The translations under genes were made by a program, and so were the position numbers. 64,000 bases of DNA from Parcubacteria group bacterium LiPW_15 (GTDB lineage: Bacteria; Patescibacteria; Paceibacteria; UBA6257; 2-01-FULL-56-20). How positions within the stretch are numbered: position 1 is the stretch's first letter; every line of letters starts with the position of its first letter. The stretch covers positions 1 to 64,000 of the forward strand of contig VMER01000001.1 in NCBI GenBank assembly GCA_007375645.1. The letters are read 5' to 3'. Below are positions 7,751 to 16,395 of the stretch, in pieces. The notes beneath the pieces were generated by a model. That model saw only the letters and a list, made by a program, of their open reading frames with translations. It did not search any database and was not told the DNA's origin.

Positions 7751-8167
7751 CGCCATCAGGGCCAGGCCGCTCTCTCGCTCATCTTTCTTATCGGTGGTAT
7801 TGCGCTTTTGGTTGCGGTGACGCTTTCTTTGGTGGCCATAAACTTTTTGAATTCTACTTTTGCTTTTCAATCCGCCAACAAGGCAATGGCGCTTGCGACG
7901 AGCGGGGTGGAGGATGCGCTCGTGCAGCTTAATAGGAATTCCAGCTTTTCGAATATCGGCGGTTATATGGTTCCGGCCGGCTGTACGATTGGAGCGGCGG
8001 ATTGCGCGACTGTTTTGGTCACGCAAAGCTCTCCCGCCGCCAATCAGGCGACAATTGTGTCCACAGCGACATCTTTCGCTTCTCAGCGTAAAATTCAAGT
8101 AGTGGTTGCGATCGACCCCAATACGGGCCAACTGGATATTGTGTCGTGGGAGGTGAAGGCGCTGTAG
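7718..8167 (+). CDS. PilX-like minor pilin or pilus-associated membrane protein
   Basis: Up to 149 residues. A Q-G-Q-A-A-L-S-L-I-F-L-I-G-G stretch begins a single hydrophobic helix, followed by a domain resembling PilX-type proteins (alanine-rich, then V-E-D-A-L-V-Q-L). The listed ATG at 7718 lies in repeat sequence. A start slightly downstream cannot be excluded, but no clear ribosome site decides it. Context, between pilus surface genes and pilM-pilN, supports a pilus role. Confidence 0.6.
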   Translation: MPHSTFHILHSRHQGQAALSLIFLIGGIALLVAVTLSLVAINFLNSTFAFQSANKAMALATSGVEDALVQLNRNSSFSNIGGYMVPAGCTIGAADCATVLVTQSSPAANQATIVSTATSFASQRKIQVVVAIDPNTGQLDIVSWEVKAL

Positions 8168-8177
8168 GTTCACAAAA

Positions 8178-9695
8178 ATGAAACAAAATTCGCTCGCAAA
8201 ACTCCTATCTTTCCTTCGCGCCAAACCGATGATCGGCGGTCTTGAGATCGCCGATACGGCCTTACGGTTTGTGGTTTGGGACGGAAAAACCTTTCAGATG
8301 ACCGGACTTAAACTTCTGCCGGGCGTGGTCGTTGGCGGACAACTGAAGGACAAAGAGCGTTTTATCGCCGCGCTTAAAATGTTACATGCTCAGATTTTGG
8401 GCGAAAAGAAACACAGAACTAAAATAAACGCGATAATTTCTTTAAGTTCCATCGGCGTATATACGCAGGTTTTCACCCTGCCGTTCATCGAGGGGGAGAG
8501 CCTTGAAAAAGCGGTGCAGCTGAATATTCAAATGATTTCGCCTTTGGATTTTTCGGAGGCCTATTCCGGTTGGCAGTTCGCGAATAAAGACGAAGACAAG
8601 GTTCGCCTAGAGATCTTAAGCGCTTTCGCAAACAAAGGCGTCGTGGATGAATTTTCCGGAGCGCTTCATGTTGCCGGGTTTTTGGTGGTCGCAGTGGAAT
8701 CCCGCGCCCTTTCTTTATCTCGGCTCCTCAAGGAGGCCGGAGCCGGTTTCGATCCGACGCGATCGGAGGTAGTTATGAGCGTTGATGGAAGCGGATTGGA
8801 CTTTTTGATAATCCGCCATGGACAACTGCATTTTGATTATTTTAATTCCTGGCACGATATACAGGGTGAATCCAAAGAAATTTCTCCGGATGCTTTTCGT
8901 GCTGCCGTTATCAGAAATCTACATCAGGTTTTAAATTTTTATAATTCTCATTGGCAAGAGCCCCTTGATGAAATAATTCTTGCAACCACCGGCTTTCACG
9001 ATGAGGTTGTAAAAATAATTCAAGAAAACTTTTCCATAAAGATTCGGGATTTTGAGCTAAACACCAGCCAAACGGTTGCACCGGATTGGTTTGTAGCTTT
9101 GGGTTCTGCGGTGAGGGGATTGATCCCGCGCCGTAGCGACAAAGAAATAAGCCTCTTGGGCGTAGATGCCCAGGAAGAATTCGGAAGAGAACAGGTATTG
9201 GGATTTCTGCGTTTTTGGCAGGTGTTAATGCCCGCGGCTGCGGCGATATTCATGATTGCATTTGCGGGCGTTTATTTCTCCCTTTCCAATATAGATGAGA
9301 ATTTGGAGGCGGACGTGGCCTCGGTAAACCGTGGAGAGCAAGCACAAGAGATGAGGGGCATCGAATCTCAAATATCCGAATTTAATCGGGCCGTAACCTT
9401 GCTTTCCAGCGTAGAAAAAGCCGCTACCCTAAAGACCATACTGCTCCAAAAAATTTCTGATTTTTCCGGCAGGACCGGCGTAATGATATCCCGGATATAT
9501 TATCAGTCTGCGAATTCGCCGATAATGATTTCCGGTTCTGCCAGGTCGCCCGATGACCTTCTGGCGTTTAAAAAACTATTGGAAGGGGAGCCGACCGTCA
9601 AGAATATAGAATTGCCTCCTTCCTCGGTGCAGGTTTCTCCGCAAGGAGCGGTGTTCTCTATGAGTTTTTCCGAAGCTCAAGCCAGCCCGCGCTAA
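8178..9695 (+). CDS. PilM-PilN fusion, pilus alignment complex
   Basis: 505 residues. The N-terminal 330 or so resemble PilM, an actin-like ATP-binding protein (opening G-G-L-E-I-A-D-T-A-L-R, later V-V-M-S-V-D-G-S-G-L-D). A single membrane helix lies near 347-370, followed by a coiled region and a PilN-like C-terminal periplasmic domain. In most bacteria pilM and pilN are separate genes, so this is a fusion that ties the cytoplasmic ring to the membrane partner. It starts ten bases after the preceding gene. Its 3' end overlaps the convergent pth gene by 38 bases. Confidence 0.78.
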   Translation: MKQNSLAKLLSFLRAKPMIGGLEIADTALRFVVWDGKTFQMTGLKLLPGVVVGGQLKDKERFIAALKMLHAQILGEKKHRTKINAIISLSSIGVYTQVFTLPFIEGESLEKAVQLNIQMISPLDFSEAYSGWQFANKDEDKVRLEILSAFANKGVVDEFSGALHVAGFLVVAVESRALSLSRLLKEAGAGFDPTRSEVVMSVDGSGLDFLIIRHGQLHFDYFNSWHDIQGESKEISPDAFRAAVIRNLHQVLNFYNSHWQEPLDEIILATTGFHDEVVKIIQENFSIKIRDFELNTSQTVAPDWFVALGSAVRGLIPRRSDKEISLLGVDAQEEFGREQVLGFLRFWQVLMPAAAAIFMIAFAGVYFSLSNIDENLEADVASVNRGEQAQEMRGIESQISEFNRAVTLLSSVEKAATLKTILLQKISDFSGRTGVMISRIYYQSANSPIMISGSARSPDDLLAFKKLLEGEPTVKNIELPPSSVQVSPQGAVFSMSFSEAQASPR

Positions 9696-10206
9696 GAGCT
9701 TCTCCGAGAAGCAACTCCATTTTCTTTTTGGGTATATTTTTTAGAACAAATTCCTCCGCTTTTTTTCTGATTTTTTCGTCGGGATTTCTGATGCCGATGC
9801 GCATGCGTTTGAAATTGGAGATCCCTGTTTCGTTTCCGATGGAAATGAGTCCATGGTGGCCGGCAAGGTTTGTGCTTTCGGAAATTTTTATCGTGCCTAG
9901 ATTCAGGTCGCTATCGTCATGCAAGATTATTACCTCCGACGGTTTGGCGGAAAAGTATTTTAAAACAGCCTTGACCGCGAGCCCTGAATCGTTCATGAAA
10001 GTTTTCGGCTTTACGAATATAAAAATATCTCCATTTTGTATCTCGGCCTTATGAAAGCCGAAAAGCGGGAAGCTTTTCTCCGGAGAAATATCCCCCTCCG
10101 GAAGCATTCGGGCCATAATTCCTTCAAGTGCCAGCGCCCCCGCGTTGTGGTAGGTATTTTCGTATTTTGCTCCCGGGTTTCCGAGCCCGACAAGAATTTT
10201 TCTCAT
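9658..10206 (-). CDS. pth: Peptidyl-tRNA hydrolase
   Basis: Releases tRNA from stalled peptidyl-tRNA. The 182 residues carry G-L-G-N-P-G at 7-12 with Asn10, the catalytic His20, K-P-K-T-F-M-N-D-S-G with Asn72, and H-D-D-S-D-L around 96-101. The GGHNGL motif is altered to A-G-H-H-G-L. It is convergent with the PilM-PilN gene and overlaps its end, and divergent from lepB with a spacer of about 60 bases. Confidence 0.95.
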   Translation of the reverse strand: MRKILVGLGNPGAKYENTYHNAGALALEGIMARMLPEGDISPEKSFPLFGFHKAEIQNGDIFIFVKPKTFMNDSGLAVKAVLKYFSAKPSEVIILHDDSDLNLGTIKISESTNLAGHHGLISIGNETGISNFKRMRIGIRNPDEKIRKKAEEFVLKNIPKKKMELLLGEALSAGWLELRKNS

Positions 10207-10268
10207 ATTTATTTATATTAACCGGTCTTGCTAGGATTATACCCTATAATGTATACTCAAGTGTAATC

Positions 10269-10799
10269 ATGCGGAAATTTCTTGCTTCCGTGCTCGAGGT
10301 TGCCGAAATCGCCCTTATCGCTTTGGGGGCGGTGTTCATTGTGCGGCACTTTCTGGTGCAGCCCTTTTTGGTATCGGGAGCGAGCATGGCTCCGAATTTT
10401 GAGAACGGAGATTATCTGATGGTGGACGAGCTTACCTACCGCGTGCGCGAGCCCCAAAGGGGGGAAGTCGTGGTTTTTCGCTATCCGAACGACAATACGA
10501 CTTTCTTCATCAAGCGGATAATAGGTCTTCCCGGCGAGCATGTCGTGCTCTCTGACGGCAAGGTGGAGATAAACGGAAAGATTTTGGACGAAGGTTATCT
10601 TCCTCAAAATATTTCTACCCAAGGATCCGTCGATATTGCCTTAAAAACAGCCGAATATTTCGTGATGGGAGACAACCGTCCTTATAGCTTTGATTCCAGA
10701 AGCTGGGGCGTTCTCCCCAAAGATGATCTTGTCGGTGTCGCGAGATTGAGGCTTTGGCCGGTACAGGACTTTACCGTTTTCGCCGCTCCGAATTATTAA
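10269..10799 (+). CDS. lepB: Signal peptidase I
   Basis: Membrane serine protease that cleaves secretory signal peptides. The 176 residues have one N-terminal membrane helix, then S-G-A-S-M-A-P with nucleophile Ser39 and F-F-I-K-R-I-I-G-L-P-G with general base Lys82. The G-D-N-R-P-Y-S-F-D-S-R box follows. The start at 10269 is preferred over upstream in-frame codons because those run into the divergent pth gene and a TATAAT box lies at 10245-10250. That leaves a leader of about 10 bases. HisRS follows six bases after the stop. Confidence 0.93.
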   Translation: MRKFLASVLEVAEIALIALGAVFIVRHFLVQPFLVSGASMAPNFENGDYLMVDELTYRVREPQRGEVVVFRYPNDNTTFFIKRIIGLPGEHVVLSDGKVEINGKILDEGYLPQNISTQGSVDIALKTAEYFVMGDNRPYSFDSRSWGVLPKDDLVGVARLRLWPVQDFTVFAAPNY

Positions 10800-10804
10800 T
10801 TAAA

Positions 10805-12112
10805 ATGCCGGATAAAAAAATAAAAGAAAAAAAGACAATTCCCGACGGATTAAAAACCCCCAAGGGTATGCACGATATACTTCCCGGAGAAGAGGTTTGG
10901 TGGGACAAATTGTATCGCGCCGCGGAGAAAATCAGCGAATTTTACGGTTTTCATAAGATCGAGACGCCCATACTTGAGCAAGCGTCTCTCTTTGAGCGCG
11001 CCGTGGGCGAAGATACGGATATAGTACAGAAAGAAATGTATATCGTGAAAACCAAGGGTGGAGATGTCTTGGCCTTGCGCCCCGAGTGTACCGCGCCCGT
11101 CGCCAGGGCTTTTATTGAGCACAGCCTGGGCAAGTCTTCACCGCTTCAGAAACTTTGGTATTCCGGCCCGATGTTCCGCTATGAGAATCCACAGGCCGGG
11201 CGCTTTCGCCAATTTCACCAGATAGGCTTTGAGACGATCGGCGGGCCTAACGATCCGATGTATGACGCCCAGATAATCATCACGACCCAGAGATTTTTGG
11301 AGGAGCTGAAAATAAAAAACCTAAACCTTAAAATTAACTCCATCGGTTGCCGAGTTTGCCGGCCGATATATAAGCGGCAGCTTCAGACCTATTACAAGCC
11401 TCATTTGAAACAGCTTTGCGCAGATTGTAATCGGAGATATGCCACAAACCCTCTGCGCCTTTTGGATTGTAAAAACGAAAAGTGCCAGCCGTTCAAGGAA
11501 AAAGTTCCGAACTTTTTCGATAAGCTTTGCACTACCTGCAGTACTCACTTAAAGACTGTCTTGGAATACATGGATGAACTGAAGATCCCGTATTCTTTGG
11601 ACAATCAACTGGTGCGGGGTTTGGATTATTACAGTCGTACGGTTTTTGAGTTTTATGTGGAAGGCGACGGCATGAATCTGGGTGCCGTGGCCGGAGGCGG
11701 CCGATACGATTATCTTTTGGAGGCTTTGGGCGGACGCCCGACTCCGGGTGTTGGAGCCGCGCTTGGATCAGAACGTCTAATTGAGGTAATGAAGGCCCAG
11801 GGCGCGACTCCGCAGCTCAGAGTCCCGCGTAAAGTCTTCATGATCCACGTCGGCGAACAAGCCAAAAAGAAATCTTTGGGAATAATTGAGGAACTAAGGA
11901 GGGGAAATATATCCGTAACCGAGGCCTTAAGCCGCGAGTCTTTGAAGGCGCAGCTTAAGATGGCCGATCGGGAAGGAGCCCCCCTCGCGCTGATCCTCGG
12001 CCAAAAAGAAATTTTCGAGAATTCCATCATTATCCGCGATCTCAAAAACAGCCTTCAGGAAAATGTCCCCCTAGAAAGGCTTGTCGAAGAAATTAAAAAG
12101 CGTCTCAAATAG
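10805..12112 (+). CDS. hisS: Histidyl-tRNA synthetase
   Basis: Class II synthetase of 435 residues charging tRNA-His. It has T-P-K-G-M-H-D-I-L-P near the start, the motif 2 segment F-R-Y-E-N-P-Q-A-G-R-F-R-Q-F-H-Q, and the family motif L-V-R-G-L-D-Y-Y. A mid-domain insertion carries four Cys pairs or near-pairs (C-R-V-C, C-A-D-C, C-x4-C, C-T-T-C), so it probably binds zinc. The anticodon-binding domain closes the protein. ATG 10805 follows the lepB stop closely and precedes the conserved N-terminus. Confidence 0.95.
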   Translation: MPDKKIKEKKTIPDGLKTPKGMHDILPGEEVWWDKLYRAAEKISEFYGFHKIETPILEQASLFERAVGEDTDIVQKEMYIVKTKGGDVLALRPECTAPVARAFIEHSLGKSSPLQKLWYSGPMFRYENPQAGRFRQFHQIGFETIGGPNDPMYDAQIIITTQRFLEELKIKNLNLKINSIGCRVCRPIYKRQLQTYYKPHLKQLCADCNRRYATNPLRLLDCKNEKCQPFKEKVPNFFDKLCTTCSTHLKTVLEYMDELKIPYSLDNQLVRGLDYYSRTVFEFYVEGDGMNLGAVAGGGRYDYLLEALGGRPTPGVGAALGSERLIEVMKAQGATPQLRVPRKVFMIHVGEQAKKKSLGIIEELRRGNISVTEALSRESLKAQLKMADREGAPLALILGQKEIFENSIIIRDLKNSLQENVPLERLVEEIKKRLK

Positions 12113-12523
12113 ATGGATTGTGTATTCTGTAAAATAGGAGGAAAAGAGATCCCGGCAGAAATAGTGTTTGAGAACGAAGAATCTTTTGCCATTCTTGATA
12201 TCCATCCGGTCGCTCCGGGCCACACCATGGTAATCCCGAAGGGCCACGCACAAAATCTTTTGGATCTTCCGCGAGCTGAGGTTAAGCCGCTTTTTGAAGA
12301 TCTGAAGACCGTGCTGCATAAGATATCTTCCGCGCTTCGCCCGGATGGATTTACAATAGGCATAAACCAGGGTTCGATCTCCGGCCAGGTGGTGGATCAC
12401 CTTCACATACACATAATTCCCAGATTTGTCGGCGATAGCGGAGGATCGGTGCATTCCGTGGTCCAAAATCCGCCTGCCGAATCCCTTGCAGAGATCGCCG
12501 CAAAGATCAGAGCCGCCGACTGA
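12113..12523 (+). CDS. HIT family nucleotide hydrolase or transferase
   Basis: 136 residues. The histidine triad H-L-H-I-H lies at 96-100 and C-x2-C at 3-6. The protein is of the Hint/PKCI branch, which hydrolyses nucleoside phosphoramidates. Its ATG is immediately next to the hisS stop, so translation is probably coupled. Confidence 0.9.
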   Translation: MDCVFCKIGGKEIPAEIVFENEESFAILDIHPVAPGHTMVIPKGHAQNLLDLPRAEVKPLFEDLKTVLHKISSALRPDGFTIGINQGSISGQVVDHLHIHIIPRFVGDSGGSVHSVVQNPPAESLAEIAAKIRAAD

Positions 12524-12553
12524 CCCCTTGCCGGGTTAGGAGGAGGGGCATGC

Positions 12554-12582
12554 TTGCCAGGCCGCGTTTTTTCATCTAATAT
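12554..12582 (+). promoter_or_regulatory. Promoter of the bS21 gene
   Basis: TTGCCA, a 17-base spacer, TAATAT, then only eight bases to ATG 12591. Transcription should start at or next to the start codon, giving a leaderless message. Confidence 0.7.
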
Positions 12583-12590
12583 ATATCCCT

Positions 12591-12806
12591 ATGATAGAAG
12601 TTCAGAAAAAAGAAGGAGAATCGGCATCAAGCCTTTATTTCCGTTTTTCAAAGAAGGTCAGGAGAAGCGGCGTAATTTTGGAAGTCAGAAAACGCCGGTT
12701 TCATGACCGGGTTGTGAACAAGCGGAAGGTCCGGGAGTCCGCAAAACACCGCGCCAACAAGGCCAAGGAAATAACCAGACTTAAAAAGCTTGGCCTTTCC
12801 GCCTAG
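12591..12806 (+). CDS. rpsU: Ribosomal protein bS21
   Basis: Small basic 71-residue protein of the 30S subunit, with the family core R-R-S-G-V-I-L-E-V-R-K-R-R and a basic C-terminal helix. It is a single gene with its own promoter. Confidence 0.9.
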   Translation: MIEVQKKEGESASSLYFRFSKKVRRSGVILEVRKRRFHDRVVNKRKVRESAKHRANKAKEITRLKKLGLSA

Positions 12807-12890
12807 CTAAAGCGGTATTTAGTATTAGGTGTGCGGTATTGGGTATTCGTGCGCGATACTTAATACTTGATACGAAATACGATATACTAT
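12807..12890. repeat. AT-rich imperfect inverted repeats ahead of yqeY
   Basis: Units such as GTATTTAGTATTA, GTATTGGGTATT, ATACTTAATACT and GATACGAAATAC form an inverted array around the centre TCGTGCGCG. With G-U pairs it folds as a long RNA hairpin. It ends in the -10 region of the next gene. Confidence 0.45.
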
Positions 12891-12899
12891 CCTTACACG

Positions 12900-13346
12900 A
12901 TGTCTCTAAGCGAAAAAATTACGGAAGAGCTCAAGACCGCCATGAGGGCCGGGGATACCACATCCACCGGTCTTTTGCGTTTTCTTATTTCGCAGATAAG
13001 GGGAAAAGAAAAAGAAAAATTCGGAGCTCAAGAAGGAGTTTTGACCGACGAGGAGGTCCTCGATGTTTTTGCAAAAGAAGCCAAAAAAAGAAAAGAAGCA
13101 ATCGCTCTTTTTGAGCAAGGCGGCCGGAAGGATCTCGCCGATAAAGAAAAAGCGGAGCTCGCAATGATTGAAAGATATCTTCCGGCCCAGCTTGGGAAGG
13201 ATGAGATTCGGGTGGTAGTAAAGGAAATAATTTCCGGCGGCGCGAGCACCTTCCCGCTCGCGGTAAAAGAGGCAATGGCCCGTCTTAAGGGTCAGGCGGA
13301 TGGCAAACTGGTTTCGGAGATAATAAAGGAAGAGCTCGGGAGTTAA
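12900..13346 (+). CDS. GatB/YqeY domain protein
   Basis: 148 residues forming the helical YqeY fold related to the tail domain of GatB, probably tRNA-binding. Typical stretches are the N-terminal L-K-x-A-M-R-A-G-D and the central E-R-Y-L-P-A-Q-L. A TATACT box at 12883-12888 leaves 11 bases to the ATG, with no Shine-Dalgarno site. The precise cellular role of the family is unsettled. Confidence 0.85.
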   Translation: MSLSEKITEELKTAMRAGDTTSTGLLRFLISQIRGKEKEKFGAQEGVLTDEEVLDVFAKEAKKRKEAIALFEQGGRKDLADKEKAELAMIERYLPAQLGKDEIRVVVKEIISGGASTFPLAVKEAMARLKGQADGKLVSEIIKEELGS

Positions 13347-13459
13347 AAGCAAACTTATCACGTAAGAAAATTTAGCGACCCGATATTATGAAAAATGGAT
13401 TCAACTGCGCCCAACCATCATTTTTGGGATGAAAACGTCGGTTTTAATTTTCTAGCGGG

Positions 13460-13885
13460 ATGAAATCCGCGGAGGCTCAGCTCCGCCGAATGGCGGCAGA
13501 ACTACTTCATCTCTTGGGCGAAAAAAAGTGCTTCGTCCAGATTTTTTTATTGAAAGATCGGGAGATGCGCAAACTTGGGAAAAAGGTGGGTGCCCTTCCG
13601 AGCCTTAAACGGTCCAAAATGGGCAGAGAGCTTCGAAAAGAGGAGCACCTGAACGTGCTTTCTTTTCCGGATGAGGTTCAGTTTCCCGACTTTGACGGCC
13701 GCCGGTCGCTTGGCGAGGTGTACTTGAACTACGATTGGGCGGAGAAAAAGACCGAGGTTCTTTCCTATCTGCTTATCCACGGAATTCTTCATCTTTTGGG
13801 CTACCATCACGGCTCAAAACGTGATACCATAAAAATGGAAAAACTGGAAAAGAAATTATGGCGTCACGTTTTATTGTCGGTCTAG
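13460..13885 (+). CDS. ybeY: Endoribonuclease YbeY
   Basis: Metal-dependent RNase acting in rRNA maturation and ribosome quality control. Of its 141 residues, His107, His111 and His117 form the metal site in H-G-I-L-H-L-L-G-Y-H-H; the usual Asp of GYDH is His here. N-V-L-S-F-P also matches the family. The 3' end overlaps ftsA by 28 bases. The 113 bases upstream hold no other gene. Confidence 0.88.
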   Translation: MKSAEAQLRRMAAELLHLLGEKKCFVQIFLLKDREMRKLGKKVGALPSLKRSKMGRELRKEEHLNVLSFPDEVQFPDFDGRRSLGEVYLNYDWAEKKTEVLSYLLIHGILHLLGYHHGSKRDTIKMEKLEKKLWRHVLLSV

Positions 13886-15108
13886 ATATCGGAACTGCCA
13901 CGACGAAGGTCGCGGTCGCTGAACTTAGAAACGGTAAAATAATTTTACGGGAATTATATAAAGAACCGACCGCCGGATTGCGGCACGGAGCGGTTTGCGA
14001 TCTCGCAGAAGCGGTTCCAGCCGTGAGTCGGGCGCTCGAACGTTCTAAAAAGCTGGGGAGAGGCGTGCTGCGAAAAGTTTTTGCGAATGTCGGCACTCCG
14101 CAGATAAAAGTTCAGCACTCGAAAGGAATCGTGGCTGTTTCGCGGGCGGATAACGAAATATATCAGGACGACATAGATCGCGCGATCAAGGCGAGTGAGG
14201 CGGTGAATCTATCGCCGAATCGCATAATTATACACAACATTACGAGAGAATATATCGTGGACGGCGTGCCCGATATCGCCAATCCCTTAGGCCTTTCCGG
14301 TTCGCGCTTGGAAGTGGGGAGCGTCATCATTGATGCTTTCGCTCCGCACGTCAAAAGCGTAATGCGGGCCATAGAGCTTTCGGGCGGAGAGATCGGCGCT
14401 TTGATTTTTAATCCGCTCGCGGACGCGGCTTCATCTCTGAGTAAGAATCAAAAAGAATTGGGCGTGGCTATCGTGGATATCGGATTCGGAACAACGAGTC
14501 TCGCGGTTTATGAGGAAAATAAACTTACCGGAGTCCAGATATTTCCGGTCGGTGCCGGCAATATTACGAATGATCTGGCCGTCGGTTTGCGGATTTCGGT
14601 GGCCGCCGCGGAAAATCTGAAACTTCAATATGGTTACGCCATTGCGAGCGAAGTCGGAAGCAAGGAGATCGTGGAACTCAAGAAATTCATACCTGAGGCC
14701 AAGAACACCGTGTCTCGCCGCTTCGTTTCGGAGATCATAGAATCGCGCCTTGCGGAAATCCTGGAGTTCGTAAATAATGAGCTCAAACTAATGGGGAAAG
14801 CGGGACGTCTGGCCGGCGGAGTGGTCTTTGTCGGCGGAGGTTCAAAAATGCCCGGACTTACCGAATTAGCCAAGCAAGAGTTGAAATTGTCAAGCCAAAT
14901 AGGATTCGCGAACGGGATCGGCAAGTGGGCGAAAGAGGGCGAAATGTCCATGGACGAATACTTGGAAGATCCGGAGTTCACCACGACGCTGGGACTCCTT
15001 CTTGAAGGCATACGGCAAGAGGGGTGGGAGCCGAGTGAAAAAGAATCGCTTTCGACAATTTTTTCTTCCAAAGGGTTAAAGGGTATCTTCCGCTCCTTCC
15101 TTCCCTGA
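13858..15108 (+). CDS. ftsA: Cell division protein FtsA
   Basis: Actin-fold ATPase that tethers FtsZ to the membrane. The 416 residues begin with the phosphate-1 motif G-L-D-I-G-T-A-T-T-K-V and contain the phosphate-2 motif V-D-I-G-F-G-T-T-S and the adenosine motif G-G-V-V-F-V-G-G-G-S. The C-terminal tail (F-S-S-K-G-L-K-G-I-F-R-S-F-L-P) can form the amphipathic membrane helix. The gene lies directly upstream of ftsZ, 19 bases away. No ftsQ precedes it. Confidence 0.95.
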   Translation: MASRFIVGLDIGTATTKVAVAELRNGKIILRELYKEPTAGLRHGAVCDLAEAVPAVSRALERSKKLGRGVLRKVFANVGTPQIKVQHSKGIVAVSRADNEIYQDDIDRAIKASEAVNLSPNRIIIHNITREYIVDGVPDIANPLGLSGSRLEVGSVIIDAFAPHVKSVMRAIELSGGEIGALIFNPLADAASSLSKNQKELGVAIVDIGFGTTSLAVYEENKLTGVQIFPVGAGNITNDLAVGLRISVAAAENLKLQYGYAIASEVGSKEIVELKKFIPEAKNTVSRRFVSEIIESRLAEILEFVNNELKLMGKAGRLAGGVVFVGGGSKMPGLTELAKQELKLSSQIGFANGIGKWAKEGEMSMDEYLEDPEFTTTLGLLLEGIRQEGWEPSEKESLSTIFSSKGLKGIFRSFLP

Positions 15109-15127
15109 GGTCTCTTACAAATAAAAA

Positions 15128-16345
15128 ATGGCAAAAAAAAGAAAGATACAAAGAACGGCTCGTAAAGAGACCGTGTCCCGGGAGCCTATCGCCAATATTA
15201 AAGTTGTCGGTATTGGAGGTGGAGGCGGCAATGCCGCGTCCCGCATGAGCCGTAATTTTATTCGCGGCGTTGAGTTTATTGCCATTAATACCGATCATCA
15301 GGACCTGGATCACTCTGAGGTTAGAAAAAAAATATATATCGGCAAAAATCTGACGAGAGGCTTGGGTTCCGGCATGAATCCGGATCTCGGACGCCAAGCG
15401 GCTGAGGAGAATCGTTCCGAGATCGCAGAAACTCTTAAAGGGGCGGATATTGTGTTTCTGACCGCCGGCTTCGGCGGGGGAACGGGCACCGGTGCTACTC
15501 CGATAGTGGCCGAAGTGGCCAAGCAGAACGGGGCGCTTACTGTTGCGGTTGTGACTAAGCCGTTCGCGTTCGAGGGTTCTCAGCGCGCAAAGATCGCTTT
15601 GGAAGGATTGGCTAAGTTAAAAGATAAAGTGGACGCGCTTATTGTGGTTCCGAACGACAGGATATTTTCAATAATCAGCAAGGACACGCCGGTACTTAAA
15701 GCCTTTGAGGCGATTGATGAAGTTTTGAGAAACGCCCTCCATGGGATAGTTGAGCTCATCATTACTCCGGGAATAATCAATGTGGATTTCGCGGACGTCA
15801 AAGCCATTATGCAGGATGCCGGTTCCGCCATAGTCGGAGTTTCTTTGGCTTCCGGACAGGATCGCGCGGTCAAAGCCGTTAACGAGGCCTTACGTTCGCC
15901 GCTCTTAGAAGTCACGGCCGAGGGTGCGAAAGGAGTGATCCTCGGCATTTCCGGAAGCCGAGATCTTAAAATGGCAGAAATAAATGAAGCCGCGAAATTG
16001 GTTGCCCAAGCTGCGGATCCGGCGGCCAGAATAATTTTCGGCGCATATCATGATCGGAGTCTCAAAGACAATCAGATCAAGATAACTCTGATCGCGGCCG
16101 GATTTAATGGAGCTTCCGCCGCCAATTCTCTTTTCGGGGCTGCGGCGCTCTCTGCCGACAAGCAATTTTTCTCCCCGAAATTCGAGAAATTCGAAAAACC
16201 TTCCGACTCCCCATTTGCTCCGAAAGAAAATCCACAGCCTGCGCTGAATTTGAATAAAAATCCGTTGCCGGAAACCAAGAAACCGGAAAAACAGGAAGAC
16301 GATGTTTGGGATATCCCGACCTTTCTTCGTAAACGGAAAAAATAA
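15128..16345 (+). CDS. ftsZ: Cell division protein FtsZ
   Basis: Tubulin-like GTPase forming the division ring, 405 residues. The glycine-rich loop G-G-G-T-G-T-G lies near 115-121. The N-terminus has a basic extension of about 22 residues. After a linker of about 50 residues the conserved C-terminal peptide W-D-I-P-T-F-L-R-K-R-K-K is present, the docking site for FtsA. Terminator 16358-16385 follows. Confidence 0.97.
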   Translation: MAKKRKIQRTARKETVSREPIANIKVVGIGGGGGNAASRMSRNFIRGVEFIAINTDHQDLDHSEVRKKIYIGKNLTRGLGSGMNPDLGRQAAEENRSEIAETLKGADIVFLTAGFGGGTGTGATPIVAEVAKQNGALTVAVVTKPFAFEGSQRAKIALEGLAKLKDKVDALIVVPNDRIFSIISKDTPVLKAFEAIDEVLRNALHGIVELIITPGIINVDFADVKAIMQDAGSAIVGVSLASGQDRAVKAVNEALRSPLLEVTAEGAKGVILGISGSRDLKMAEINEAAKLVAQAADPAARIIFGAYHDRSLKDNQIKITLIAAGFNGASAANSLFGAAALSADKQFFSPKFEKFEKPSDSPFAPKENPQPALNLNKNPLPETKKPEKQEDDVWDIPTFLRKRKK

Positions 16346-16357
16346 AAAGAAATAAAT

Positions 16358-16385
16358 AAGCCCTCCGGCATTCGCCGGGGGGCTT
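16358..16385 (+). terminator. Terminator between convergent ftsZ and the 16396 gene
   Basis: Stem AAGCCCTCCGGC with GCCGGGGGGCTT. The minus-strand flank has the better T-rich tail (TTATTTATTTCTTTTT), so it can serve both genes. Confidence 0.75.
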
Positions 16386-16395
16386 TCGGTTCGGT

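Noticed and set aside
9658..9695. Frameshift or misannotation at the pilM-pilN and pth ends
   Set aside because: Both proteins reach plausible C-termini, so a genuine 38-base convergent overlap is the simplest reading.
10128..10268. Upstream extension of signal peptidase I
   Set aside because: The frame is open, but it overlaps the divergent pth gene and the probable promoter, and the family N-terminus begins at 10269.
12524..12560. Terminator after the HIT gene
   Set aside because: CCCCT and AGGGG can pair, but the loop is long and no T run follows.
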